Origin: Tateyamaria pelophila
Lineage (GTDB): Bacteria > Pseudomonadota > Alphaproteobacteria > Rhodobacterales > Rhodobacteraceae
Direction of reading: 5' to 3'
Assembly (NCBI RefSeq): GCF_019966495.1
Contig: NZ_JAIMIA010000015.1
Coordinates: 1-64,000, forward strand
DNA length: 64,000 bases
A model generated the notes under the pieces. It was given only the letters and a program-made list of their open reading frames with translations, ran no database searches and was not told where the DNA came from. Shown piece after piece: positions 35,981 to 43,839 of this stretch. Numbering within the stretch: the first letter of the stretch is position 1; each line of letters starts with the position of its first letter. The translations under genes and the position numbers were made by a program.

Positions 35981-37399
35981 ATGGAAATTTGCGAAACGGA
36001 TGCACTGGTTCTGAGCGCTGCTTTGGCCGCAGGAGAGGTGAGTGCAGTTGAGGTCATGCAGGCAACGCTTGCGCGTATTGCCACGTGGAATGGCGCGGTG
36101 AATGCGATCGTTTCGCTGTGCGATGATGACGCGGTGATGGCCGAAGCTGCGGAGGCGGATAAAACGCCGTCCAAGGGCTGGCTGCACGGAATTCCCATTG
36201 CGATCAAGGAAACGGGCAATGCCAAGGGTTTGCAGACCTGCAAAGGCTCGCCCTTGTTGCTGGGGCAGGTGGCGGAGCACGACGATATTGCCGTAGGGCG
36301 ACTGCGCGCCGCCGGTGCCATTGTCATTGGCAAAACGAATGTACCTGAGTTCGGGCTGGGATCGCATTCTGTAAATCCCGTTTTTGGCGCGACCCGAAAT
36401 CCATATGACACGTCGCGCAGTGCCGGTGGATCATCGGGGGGCGCGGGGGTTGCATTGGCGACCGGCATGACCTGCGTGGCGGATGGATCGGATATCATGG
36501 GGTCGTTGCGCAACCCGGCGGCATGGAACAATGTTTATGGATTGCGACCCAGTCATGGGGTGGTCCCGTCGGAACCGCGCGGCGACACGTTTCTGCAAGA
36601 GATTGCCACCAACGGACCGATGGCGCGTAGCCCGCGTGATCTGGCAGCGATGCTGGACACAATGGCAGGACCTGACCCGCGCCAGCCAAATGTTGCGGCC
36701 CACGCACCCAGCCTGCCGCAAATGCATGGCGACCTGACAGGCTTGCGCATCGCTTGGCTTGGTGATTGGGGCGGCGCATTTGCGATGGAGCCGGGTGTGA
36801 TCGACTTGTGTGCCGCTGCACTGACGTCAATGGAAGCGCAAGGCCAGCGGGTGGACGTGCTGTCGGCCCCGTTTGATCTAGACGCGATGTGGCGGTCGTG
36901 GATCACGTTGCGCAGTTTTTTCCTCGCGGGCCACATGAGCCCGCTTTATGCGGACGAGAGAATGCGCGGGCAATTGAATGCCAATGTCCTATGGGAAATC
37001 GAAAAGGGTCTGAGCCTGCGTGCGATGGATGTGCATAAGGCCAGTGTCGTCCGATCTGACTGGTTCAAAACGGCGGCGACGCTTTTTGAAACCTACGATG
37101 TTCTGGCGCTGCCCTCGGCGCAGATGTGGCCCTTTGATGTGACGCTGGATTGGCCCCGCGAGATCAATGGGGTTCAGATGGACACCTATCACCGCTGGAT
37201 GGAGGTGGTTGTGCCCGCGAGCTTGATTGGTCTGCCTGCCATCAGCGTTCCTGTGGGATTCGGCGGGCCGGATGATCTTCCCATGGGGTTGCAACTGATC
37301 GGGCGACGGGGCGCGGATGCCAAGCTGCTGCAATTGGCGGAACGCTGGCATCAGGCGACGCATTGGCCTAGAATGAGATCTCCGAAGGTACCGACATGA
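35981..37399 (+). CDS. Amidase (amidase signature family)
   Basis: 472 residues. Ser-cisSer-Lys triad: Lys in GIPIAIKETGNAKG, cis-Ser and surroundings in TSRSAGGSSGGAGVALATGM, nucleophile Ser in VADGSDIMGSLRNPAAWNNV, where the usual GGSIRxPA loop reads GSDIMGSLRNPA. The family hydrolyses amide bonds of varied substrates (acylamides, carbamates, nitrile-derived amides), so no substrate is proposed. GatA function is unlikely because no gatB or gatC is near and the length fits stand-alone amidases. Overlaps the next gene by 4 bp (ATGA). Confidence 0.9.
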   Translation: MEICETDALVLSAALAAGEVSAVEVMQATLARIATWNGAVNAIVSLCDDDAVMAEAAEADKTPSKGWLHGIPIAIKETGNAKGLQTCKGSPLLLGQVAEHDDIAVGRLRAAGAIVIGKTNVPEFGLGSHSVNPVFGATRNPYDTSRSAGGSSGGAGVALATGMTCVADGSDIMGSLRNPAAWNNVYGLRPSHGVVPSEPRGDTFLQEIATNGPMARSPRDLAAMLDTMAGPDPRQPNVAAHAPSLPQMHGDLTGLRIAWLGDWGGAFAMEPGVIDLCAAALTSMEAQGQRVDVLSAPFDLDAMWRSWITLRSFFLAGHMSPLYADERMRGQLNANVLWEIEKGLSLRAMDVHKASVVRSDWFKTAATLFETYDVLALPSAQMWPFDVTLDWPREINGVQMDTYHRWMEVVVPASLIGLPAISVPVGFGGPDDLPMGLQLIGRRGADAKLLQLAERWHQATHWPRMRSPKVPT

Positions 37400-38190
37400 C
37401 AACCATAGAACATATCGAACATGCTTTTCCGCCCGGAGTGCCGCCCATTGGCGCGCCACTTCCCGGCTTCATTGGACGGGCCTTGCGTGCCGGATGGTCG
37501 GATTTCATGGCCGCCCCCGCCTTTGGCCTGATCGCGGGCGTGGGCGCCGTTCTGGCGGGATGGGCGCTTGCCGGGATAACGGTGTGGGCCGGGAATACAT
37601 TCTGGCTGATCCTGGCGGTGTTCGGCTTTCCCTTGATCGCACCGCTCTGCGCGCTTGGCACATATGAGGTGTCGCGCAGGATCGGAGCAGGCGAAAGCGT
37701 CAAGCTGGGTGATGTGGCCGCGCGGCTCTGGGCCGAGCGGTTACGCCAATTGCCCTGGCTGTCGATGATGATCGTCGTGGCATTGCTCTTTTGGTTTTTC
37801 CTCGGGCATATGATTTTTGCCCTTTTTCTGGGGCTGCGCCCGATGGTCAATATAACATCGTCCTATGACGTGTTTCTGACCGGAAACGGACTGATGATGC
37901 TGGGTCTTGGATCGGTCGTCGGGGCCGTGTTTGCCATGGTGCTCTACGCGTTCTGCGTTTTGGGTCTGCCGCTGTTATTGGCGCGTGAGGTTGACTATAT
38001 GACCGCGATCCTGACCAGCGCGGGCCATGTTCGCAAATACCCTGTGCAGATGCTCAGCTGGGCCGTTGTTATTGTCGTCCTGCTGTTTCTCGCGATCTTG
38101 CCGGGGCTGCTGGGGTTGCTGATCGTGCTTCCATTGCTGGGACATGCATCGTGGCATATCTATGCCCAGATGGCCGACGGGGCGCGCTAA
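37396..38190 (+). CDS. DUF2189 domain-containing integral membrane protein
   Basis: 264 residues with six or seven membrane helices (about 52-75, 78-100, 125-150, 165-190, 225-250). The N-terminal LPGFIGRALRAGWSDFMAAP and central FPLIAPLCALGTYEVSRRIG fit DUF2189, found mostly in alphaproteobacteria. Function unknown. Translationally coupled to the amidase upstream, and its stop overlaps a convergent small gene by 4 bp. Confidence 0.8.
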   Translation: MTTIEHIEHAFPPGVPPIGAPLPGFIGRALRAGWSDFMAAPAFGLIAGVGAVLAGWALAGITVWAGNTFWLILAVFGFPLIAPLCALGTYEVSRRIGAGESVKLGDVAARLWAERLRQLPWLSMMIVVALLFWFFLGHMIFALFLGLRPMVNITSSYDVFLTGNGLMMLGLGSVVGAVFAMVLYAFCVLGLPLLLAREVDYMTAILTSAGHVRKYPVQMLSWAVVIVVLLFLAILPGLLGLLIVLPLLGHASWHIYAQMADGAR

Positions 38191-38405
38191 AGCGGGCTTT
38201 CGCGGCCCATCGCCACGAGTTTGGACCGCAAGTCATGGGCGTCAGGATGCCCAAGCTCAAGCGCAAAGACATGCGCGTGCGTGAGATAGAACCCACGCGC
38301 GGCGTCATTGGTGGCCCCTTGAGCGGCCTCTTGGTAAAGCGTCACAAGGGCCGTGGTGTCAGCACGCGCATGCGCATCCAGTAACCGCGCATCCAGTTCC
38401 ATCAT
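38187..38405 (-). CDS. Small hypothetical protein (72 aa) downstream of the Rieske oxygenase
   Basis: 72 residues, Ala/Leu/His-rich and helical (ELDARLLDAHARADTTALVT, DAARGFYLTHAHVFALELGH), resembling a short TPR-like helical repeat. Its ATG overlaps the oxygenase stop (ATGA), and a second in-frame ATG lies at 38402. It is probably co-translated with the oxygenase. I do not recognise the family. Confidence 0.65.
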   Translation of the reverse strand: MMELDARLLDAHARADTTALVTLYQEAAQGATNDAARGFYLTHAHVFALELGHPDAHDLRSKLVAMGRESPL

Positions 38406-39556
38406 TCAGCGGCTTGGGCCTGTGCGCGGTGCGCCGCCATCCGGCCCGCAACCCAATCGTGGAACATGTGCGTCGGCCCGTCCATGGCCGGCGAAAAGCG
38501 ACCGCCATCGAACATCGGGGCATAACGGCCGCGTTGCATCCCTTCGACGACAAAGATGTCTTCTTCGAAAACCAGTTTCCATTGCTCCGTATTGCGGGTG
38601 CGCAACCCAGGGTCCGTGTCTGGTTTCGCGTAATACAGATGGACGTGTTCGGTGGTCTTTCCCGGTCCTTGAGGCACCAGAATTATGGCAAAGGCGTGAT
38701 CGCGGTGCACCCCCAGCAGGACATTGGGATAGGCCGTGATATATTCGGCGGCCGTGTCCCACTTGTTGCTGAGGTCTGCGAAATCAGGGAATGTCGCGCC
38801 TGCGTCATCTTTGAGTTGACGGTAGACCAACGTGCCCTGGCCGGAAAACCGCCCCTGCGCTTCGATGTGATAGTGATCTTCGAGGCGGGAATAACTGTTC
38901 AATCCGGGATGCACCCAGGGCAGGTGATAGCTCTCGCAATAGTTTTCGACGGCAAGTTTCCAGTTGCAATTGACGTCCAGTTGGAAACGGCTGTCGGCAC
39001 CGCCGTGGTAGAGCGGTTTGTCGAATTCCGACCAGCGCGCAATCAGATCGGCATTCACGACGTCGAATGCAGGCGCATCGCCCGAGATGTTGATCCACAC
39101 CACATCCATCCAGATGTGGCTGCGCACTTCAATCAAGCCCAAAAGGCTGCGGTCGATGCCGTCGGCCGTGTTCTGGCCGGGCCCGCCCACATGGGGGGTG
39201 GAGACCAAACGCCCTTCCGTCGAGTAACACCAACTGTGATAGGGGCAGCGGATGGCCCCTTCGATCTTGCGGGGCGCGTCCACGAGAATCATGCCGCGAT
39301 GACGGCAGATGTTCTGAAAAACGCGAACCTGACCGGATTTGTCGCGCACCAGCAAAAGGGGTATGTCGATAAAGGTCATTGGCTTTGCGTCGCCGGGCTC
39401 CGGGACATCGGCGGCTACGGCCAATCCGGCCCATCCCGCCATCAGCACGGCACTGCTCTCTTTGGCAAAAACATCCGGGTCAATGTAATGCGCGTTCGGT
39501 AATCCATTGGCTTGCGCGATGGGTTGACGTACGGCGCTGAGATCTGTGTGGTCCAT
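38402..39556 (-). CDS. Rieske non-heme iron oxygenase, alpha subunit
   Basis: 384 residues. Rieske 2Fe-2S ligands in CRHRGMIL and CPYHSWCY; catalytic iron site in VENYCESYHLPWVHPGL (two His), with the third Asp ligand expected in the C-terminal region (FEEDIFVVEGMQRG). The domain order is that of the ring-hydroxylating/glycine-betaine (GbcA-like) oxygenase group. No reductase or ferredoxin gene adjoins it, so electrons must come from a distant partner. Start at 39556 has GGAGG upstream. Substrate unresolved. Confidence 0.9.
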   Translation of the reverse strand: MDHTDLSAVRQPIAQANGLPNAHYIDPDVFAKESSAVLMAGWAGLAVAADVPEPGDAKPMTFIDIPLLLVRDKSGQVRVFQNICRHRGMILVDAPRKIEGAIRCPYHSWCYSTEGRLVSTPHVGGPGQNTADGIDRSLLGLIEVRSHIWMDVVWINISGDAPAFDVVNADLIARWSEFDKPLYHGGADSRFQLDVNCNWKLAVENYCESYHLPWVHPGLNSYSRLEDHYHIEAQGRFSGQGTLVYRQLKDDAGATFPDFADLSNKWDTAAEYITAYPNVLLGVHRDHAFAIILVPQGPGKTTEHVHLYYAKPDTDPGLRTRNTEQWKLVFEEDIFVVEGMQRGRYAPMFDGGRFSPAMDGPTHMFHDWVAGRMAAHRAQAQAAE

Positions 39557-39678
39557 TCTGCCCTCCGAATGCTGATACCAAAGCATAGGGGCCACGATGC
39601 AGAACGTATGTTCGTTTTCGACCAGAATTTTCTGGTTGCGACACCGGGGAGAGGCGACCGGTGACGAATATCGGTGTT

Positions 39679-40092
39679 TCAGACGCGCCGACGTCGAATC
39701 GTCGGTGGGGCGTGCGTTGTTTTTTTTGTAGGTGGAATTTGAAACGGCACGATCTTGGCACTGTCGCCGGGCTCTTCAGAAGCAATGTTCGTTGATGCGT
39801 GCAGGACTTTCGTCAATGACGAACCGAACGTTGCCGCAAGCTGTTTGGTATTGTGCGCGAGGCGCAGGTTTCGTTGGGTCGAAACCTCGAACTCGACCAT
39901 ATCGCCCACCTCGAAAAAATGGTCTGGAAGATGTGCGTTATTCGGCGCAGAAAGATAAGCCAAATCACCGTGATCTTCGCACCATATAACAGCCTGTTTA
40001 TCGCTGGGGTCGGTCCATAGTATTACGCCGATCATTATTCTACCCAAAATTGCGCTCTCGCCATCCAACCTGATTAAGAGTTGATTTGACAT
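39679..40092 (-). CDS. Conserved hypothetical protein, OB/cold-shock-like segment
   Basis: 137 residues. The middle reads GRIMIGVILWTDPSDKQAVI, WCEDHGDLAYL, FEVGDMVEFEVSTQRNLRLA, a pattern of short strands reminiscent of a cold-shock/OB fold but without RNP motifs. The C-terminus is basic (PTIRRRRV). Similar proteins occur in Rhodobacteraceae as unknowns (by recollection). Divergent from the HTH gene at 40260 with a 168-bp gap, so joint control is plausible. AT content is above that of its neighbours. Confidence 0.65.
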   Translation of the reverse strand: MSNQLLIRLDGESAILGRIMIGVILWTDPSDKQAVIWCEDHGDLAYLSAPNNAHLPDHFFEVGDMVEFEVSTQRNLRLAHNTKQLAATFGSSLTKVLHASTNIASEEPGDSAKIVPFQIPPTKKTTHAPPTIRRRRV

Positions 40093-40259
40093 GGCAAAAC
40101 TCGCAACTTGGGCTTGCATTTTGTGTCTGGTATACTATCCTTCAGTTGCAATTTAGCGTCGACACTGACGCTGGAAAGCATCAGAAGTCTTGTCGTGCAC
40201 GTCCCGAACAAATCTTCAAAGCGTTTGCAGGACCATACAAAGCGAGTTAGGCGTAGCCA

Positions 40260-41057
40260 ATGGCTGAGATGCGCAGATCACCCTCGGAATTGCGCAACAT
40301 GTTCGGATTAAATCTGCGAAGCTTGGCAACAGGCTACCCGTCGATTTCTGAATTGTCGCGTCAATTGGGGATAAACCGAACCCAATTCAATCGATATTTG
40401 TCTGGAGAGAGCTTTCCGCGGCCTGACGTTTTAGCGCGTATATGCTCTTTCTTTGACGTCGATGCGCGTATTTTGCTGGAGCCCGTCGAAAACATTGGAC
40501 ATGGCAATGACCCGCTTGGCGACCCGTTCTTGCGTGATTTCATGGGGCAAGAGGCCCGAGACGTACCTGAGAGCCTCTTTCCCTCCGGCTTCTACCGGTT
40601 TTCCCGCCGAAGTTTTCTGGATCGATTACAATATGTGCTCGGACTTGTCTGGGTGTTCCGCAAGGACAACGCGACCTTCATTCGCGGCTTTGAGGCCCGT
40701 GCCGCGATGCAATCGCAAGGCTTGCCTTCCGGTCGCAATGCACGTGAATTTCGAGGTCTCGTCCTGCGTCAGGAGGAAGGGGTCGGGGCGTTGATCTCGC
40801 GCCGCAGTTTGATGACCGGCTCTTTCAACTTTCTCAATCGGGTGAGTTCATTCGAAAACAACTTCTGGGTCGGCTATGTGACGCGCACCGTGCGCGAAAC
40901 AACCGAAAATGAAAGGGTTGTACGCATGGTATATGAGTATCTTGGTCACGGGCTTGGACCTGCAAAGGCCGCGGGCAAGGCTGCGGGCTATTGCGCCTTC
41001 GAAGATTTGTTGCCCTTTCACCAACGCTTGCTCAAGGCCGAACAGCCCTTTGCCTAA
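40260..41057 (+). CDS. XRE-type helix-turn-helix transcriptional regulator with unknown effector domain
   Basis: 265 residues. N-terminal HTH: YPSISELSRQLGINRTQFNR, YLSGESFPRPDVLARICSFF (about residues 28-70). The remaining ~190 residues (SFLDRLQYVLGLVWVFRKDN, GFEARAAMQSQGLPSGRNAR) do not match an effector domain I know. It probably regulates the divergent gene at 40092 or itself. The stop overlaps the convergent ilvN stop region by 4 bp. ATG 40260 or the in-frame ATG at 40269 could be used. Confidence 0.8.
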   Translation: MAEMRRSPSELRNMFGLNLRSLATGYPSISELSRQLGINRTQFNRYLSGESFPRPDVLARICSFFDVDARILLEPVENIGHGNDPLGDPFLRDFMGQEARDVPESLFPSGFYRFSRRSFLDRLQYVLGLVWVFRKDNATFIRGFEARAAMQSQGLPSGRNAREFRGLVLRQEEGVGALISRRSLMTGSFNFLNRVSSFENNFWVGYVTRTVRETTENERVVRMVYEYLGHGLGPAKAAGKAAGYCAFEDLLPFHQRLLKAEQPFA

Positions 41058-41614
41058 TCACCGCGCGGCAAGGCCGCAACGCCGGTGCGTGCCACTTCGG
41101 TCAAACCCAATGGGCGCATGAGATCGGCAAAGGCGTCGATTTTTTCCGGGGCGCCCGTGATTTCAAACACAAAGCTCTCCAAAGTGCTGTCCACGACGTT
41201 GGCGCGGAAAATATCAGCGAGGCGTAACGCTTCGACGCGTTTGTCGCCCTGACCAGATACCTTGAACATTGCCAGTTCCCGCTCGACAGAGGGCCCTTCG
41301 ACGGTGAGATCGTTCACTTTATACACGGATACGATCCGTCCGAGCTGTGCCTTGATCTGTTCGATTACCTGTGGTGTTCCGGTGGTGACAATGGTGATCC
41401 GGCTCAGGTGGCCTTGATGGTCCACTTCGGCGACGGTCAGGCTTTCGATATTGTATCCGCGCCCGGAAAACAGCCCGATTACACGGGCCAGAACCCCCGG
41501 TTCGTTTTCGACCAGAACGGCGAGCGTATGTTTTTCGACGGTGTCCGAAAATGTTGGGCGCAGGTTGTAGGCGGAGTGGCTGCTGGAGCCTTTTTTGAGG
41601 TTTAGCGCTGACAT
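41054..41614 (-). CDS. ilvN: Acetolactate synthase small (regulatory) subunit
   Basis: 186 residues (long form, as IlvH). ACT domain at the N-terminus: HTLAVLVENEPGVLARVIGL then FSGRGYNIESLTVAEV, which binds the feedback inhibitor valine. A second ACT-like half follows (VVDSTLESFVFEITGAPEKI). Activates and confers feedback control on IlvB. Separated from ilvB by a 95-bp gap that holds the 48-bp double hairpin. Confidence 0.96.
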   Translation of the reverse strand: MSALNLKKGSSSHSAYNLRPTFSDTVEKHTLAVLVENEPGVLARVIGLFSGRGYNIESLTVAEVDHQGHLSRITIVTTGTPQVIEQIKAQLGRIVSVYKVNDLTVEGPSVERELAMFKVSGQGDKRVEALRLADIFRANVVDSTLESFVFEITGAPEKIDAFADLMRPLGLTEVARTGVAALPRGD

Positions 41615-41655
41615 TGCTTGGTTCTCACTTATTTGAAGGGCAGGAGCGTTTGGAG

Positions 41656-41703
41656 CCGCCGGAAACCGGCACGGTTTCCGGCTCGTTTTCCGTGTCGGAA
41701 AAC
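41656..41703 (-). repeat. 48-bp double-hairpin repeat, copy 2 (between ilvB and ilvN)
   Basis: Minus strand: GTTTTCCG-aca-CGGAAAAC (41685-41703) next to GCCGGAAACC-gtgcc-GGTTTCCGGC (41658-41682). Compared with copy 1, the inner pair of hairpin 2 changes from A-T to C-G on both arms. Confidence 0.65.
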
Positions 41704-41709
41704 GGCGCG

Positions 41710-43461
41710 TTACACCAAAACCGATCCTTTTGCGTCAATAACACCTTGCGTGTCGGCTTCGCCGAGCAGCATTTCGTTATGGGCTTTGCCCGAGGGGATC
41801 ATCGGAAAACAGTTTTCGTGCTTTTCGACCAGGCAGTCAAACAGAACCGGCCCGTCATAGTTGAGCATTTCCATGATCGCGTCATCAAGATCATCCGGAT
41901 CCGAACACAGAATGCCTTTTGCGCCAAAAGCTTCCGCCAACTTCACGAAATCCGGCAAGCTTTCCGACCATGAATGCGAATACCGTTCCCCATGCAGCAA
42001 TTCCTGCCACTGGCGCACCATGCCCAACCGTTCGTTGTTCAGGATGAACTGTTTTACCGGCAGGTTGAATTGCATCGCGGTTCCCAGTTCCTGCATGTTC
42101 ATCAACCAGGACGCTTCGCCCGCCACGTTGATCACAAGCGCTTCGGGATGCCCCATCTGAACGCCGATGGAGGCGGGAAAACCATAGCCCATCGTACCCA
42201 GTCCGCCGGACGTCATCCAGCGATTGGGATCCTCAAAGTTCAGGTATTGCGCCGCCCACATCTGATGTTGGCCCACTTCGGTACAGATATAGCGATCATG
42301 GTCCTTGGTCAGCGCCTCAAGACGTTGCAAGGCGTATTGCGGTTTGATCGTCTTGCCTTCCTGCTTGAACTTCAAGCAGTCAACTTTCTTCCACGCATTG
42401 ATCTTGCTCCACCACTGCGTCACAGGTGCAGCATTCGTCTTGCGACCGCGCGATTTCCAGACCTTCAAAACGTCCTCAAGCACATGGGCGACGTCGCCCA
42501 CAATCGGAATATCGGCCTTGATCACCTTGTTGATGGACGAAGGATCGATATCGATATGTGCTTTCTTCGACTTGGGGCTGAACGCATCGAGGCGCCCGGT
42601 GATGCGGTCGTCAAAGCGTGCACCGATGTTGATCATCAGATCGCAATCATGCATCGCCATATTCGCCTCGTAGAGCCCATGCATTCCAAGCATTCCGAGC
42701 CAGTTTTTACCGCTGGCGGGATAGCATCCGAGCCCCATCAGGGTCGAGGTGATCGGAAAACCTGTGGCGTCCACAAGTTCGCGCAGCAATTGGCTGGCCG
42801 CGGGTCCCGAATTGATCACACCGCCGCCGGTGTAGAAGATCGGGCGCTTGGCCGTTTCGATCGCGGCCACGAGTTCCATGATCTCTCCCATGTCGCCTTT
42901 GACCTGCGGCTGATACCGCGAGGTGGACGGTTTGGCACTGGTATACTCCCCCGTGGCAAACTGGACGTCCTTGGGGATGTCCACCAGAACGGGTCCGGGT
43001 CGACCGGAGGTGCAGACGTGGAACGCTTCGTGGAGCACCCCGGCCAGCTTGTCCGTTTCCTTCACCAACCAGTTGTGCTTGGTGCAGGGACGGGTGATGC
43101 CGACCGTATCGGCCTCCTGAAAGGCGTCCGAACCGATCATGAATGTCGGCACCTGACCTGTCAGCACGATGATTGGAATGCTATCCATCAGCGCGTCGGT
43201 CAGACCAGTAACCGCATTTGTGGCGCCGGGGCCGGACGTCACCAGGCACACGCCGGGCTTGCCCGTTGCGCGCGCATAACCTTCGGCGGCGTGTACCGCG
43301 CCTTGTTCGTGGCGCACCAGAATATGCTTGATCGAGTTTTGTTGAAAAACTTCGTCGTAAATCGGCAGCACAGCGCCACCGGGATATCCGAATACCGTGT
43401 CGACGCCCTGATCAATGAGGGCCTGGACGACCATTTTCGCTCCGGTCATTTGACGTTTCAT
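41710..43461 (-). CDS. ilvB: Acetolactate synthase large (catalytic) subunit
   Basis: 583 residues; a TPP enzyme making acetolactate or acetohydroxybutyrate for valine, leucine and isoleucine. TPP activation Glu in VRHEQGAVHAAEGYARATGK; QVPTFMIGSDAFQEADT; TPP/Mg2+ motif near GEASWLMNMQELGTAMQFNL (GDxxF/NN type). The start was set at the ATG at 43461, with GGAG 9 nt upstream. The in-frame ATG at 43497 directly follows the T run of the attenuator and has no ribosome site, so it is unlikely. Transcription is probably controlled by the leader-peptide attenuator just upstream. Confidence 0.96.
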   Translation of the reverse strand: MKRQMTGAKMVVQALIDQGVDTVFGYPGGAVLPIYDEVFQQNSIKHILVRHEQGAVHAAEGYARATGKPGVCLVTSGPGATNAVTGLTDALMDSIPIIVLTGQVPTFMIGSDAFQEADTVGITRPCTKHNWLVKETDKLAGVLHEAFHVCTSGRPGPVLVDIPKDVQFATGEYTSAKPSTSRYQPQVKGDMGEIMELVAAIETAKRPIFYTGGGVINSGPAASQLLRELVDATGFPITSTLMGLGCYPASGKNWLGMLGMHGLYEANMAMHDCDLMINIGARFDDRITGRLDAFSPKSKKAHIDIDPSSINKVIKADIPIVGDVAHVLEDVLKVWKSRGRKTNAAPVTQWWSKINAWKKVDCLKFKQEGKTIKPQYALQRLEALTKDHDRYICTEVGQHQMWAAQYLNFEDPNRWMTSGGLGTMGYGFPASIGVQMGHPEALVINVAGEASWLMNMQELGTAMQFNLPVKQFILNNERLGMVRQWQELLHGERYSHSWSESLPDFVKLAEAFGAKGILCSDPDDLDDAIMEMLNYDGPVLFDCLVEKHENCFPMIPSGKAHNEMLLGEADTQGVIDAKGSVLV

Positions 43462-43497
43462 GTCCGCGTGCTCCGAGTTGCGGTTGCTGTTGCGCAT

Positions 43498-43522
43498 AAA
43501 AAAGCCCCCGGGTTTCGGGGGC
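43498..43522 (-). terminator. ilvB attenuator terminator
   Basis: Minus strand: GCCCCCG-aaacc-CGGGGGC followed by TTTTTT, a textbook intrinsic terminator 36 bp before the ilvB start and 26 bp after the leader peptide stop. The sequence just before it, CCCATGCGC, is perfectly complementary over 9 nt to GCGCATGGG at the 3' end of the leader ORF, giving an alternative pairing. Confidence 0.85.
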
Positions 43523-43547
43523 GCATGGGTATCGATTTGGATTTCCG

Positions 43548-43595
43548 TTACCGGCCCATGCGCTGATGTCCTACGATGACGACTAGTTTTGTCAT
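43548..43595 (-). CDS. ilvBN leader peptide (15 aa)
   Basis: Minus-strand ORF MTKLVVIVGHQRMGR followed by TAA. Five consecutive codons, Leu-Val-Val-Ile-Val (CTA GTC GTC ATC GTA), are for the products of the pathway controlled downstream. An AAGAAGGG stretch lies about 10 nt upstream as ribosome site. Stalling at these codons during branched-chain amino acid shortage would let the alternative 9-bp pairing form and prevent the terminator at 43498. Ilv leaders of this kind are known in proteobacteria; this one is inferred wholly from sequence. Confidence 0.85.
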   Translation of the reverse strand: MTKLVVIVGHQRMGR

Positions 43596-43624
43596 TGCCA
43601 AAAGGCCCTTCTTTGCGTGGTCGG

Positions 43625-43653
43625 AACCTATGCGTGCCCAAAAGGAGCGTCAA
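43625..43653 (-). promoter_or_regulatory. Candidate ilvBN promoter
   Basis: Minus strand TTGACG, 17-bp spacer, TAGGTT. Transcription would begin about 20-25 nt before the leader-peptide ATG, as expected for an attenuator. Confidence 0.6.
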
Positions 43654-43839
43654 CAGCCAATCAGAGAAAAAAGTGTCGCTGATCGAAAAAAATACGACAC
43701 AATCTTTCGTTTCGGAGGCTTTCGCAGAAATAACGGCAAAATTTATGCCAGAATCCGCCGAAGCACCCAAGATCCGGGGTCAGTCTGTGCTGATCCCGGA
43801 TGGTTTTGCAAACGAACGCCTGTCGAGCGGTTGCCCTGC

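Noticed and set aside
43497-43770. Longer N-terminus for IlvB
   Set aside because: It would be encoded across the leader peptide and terminator, and its sequence is unlike other IlvB starts.
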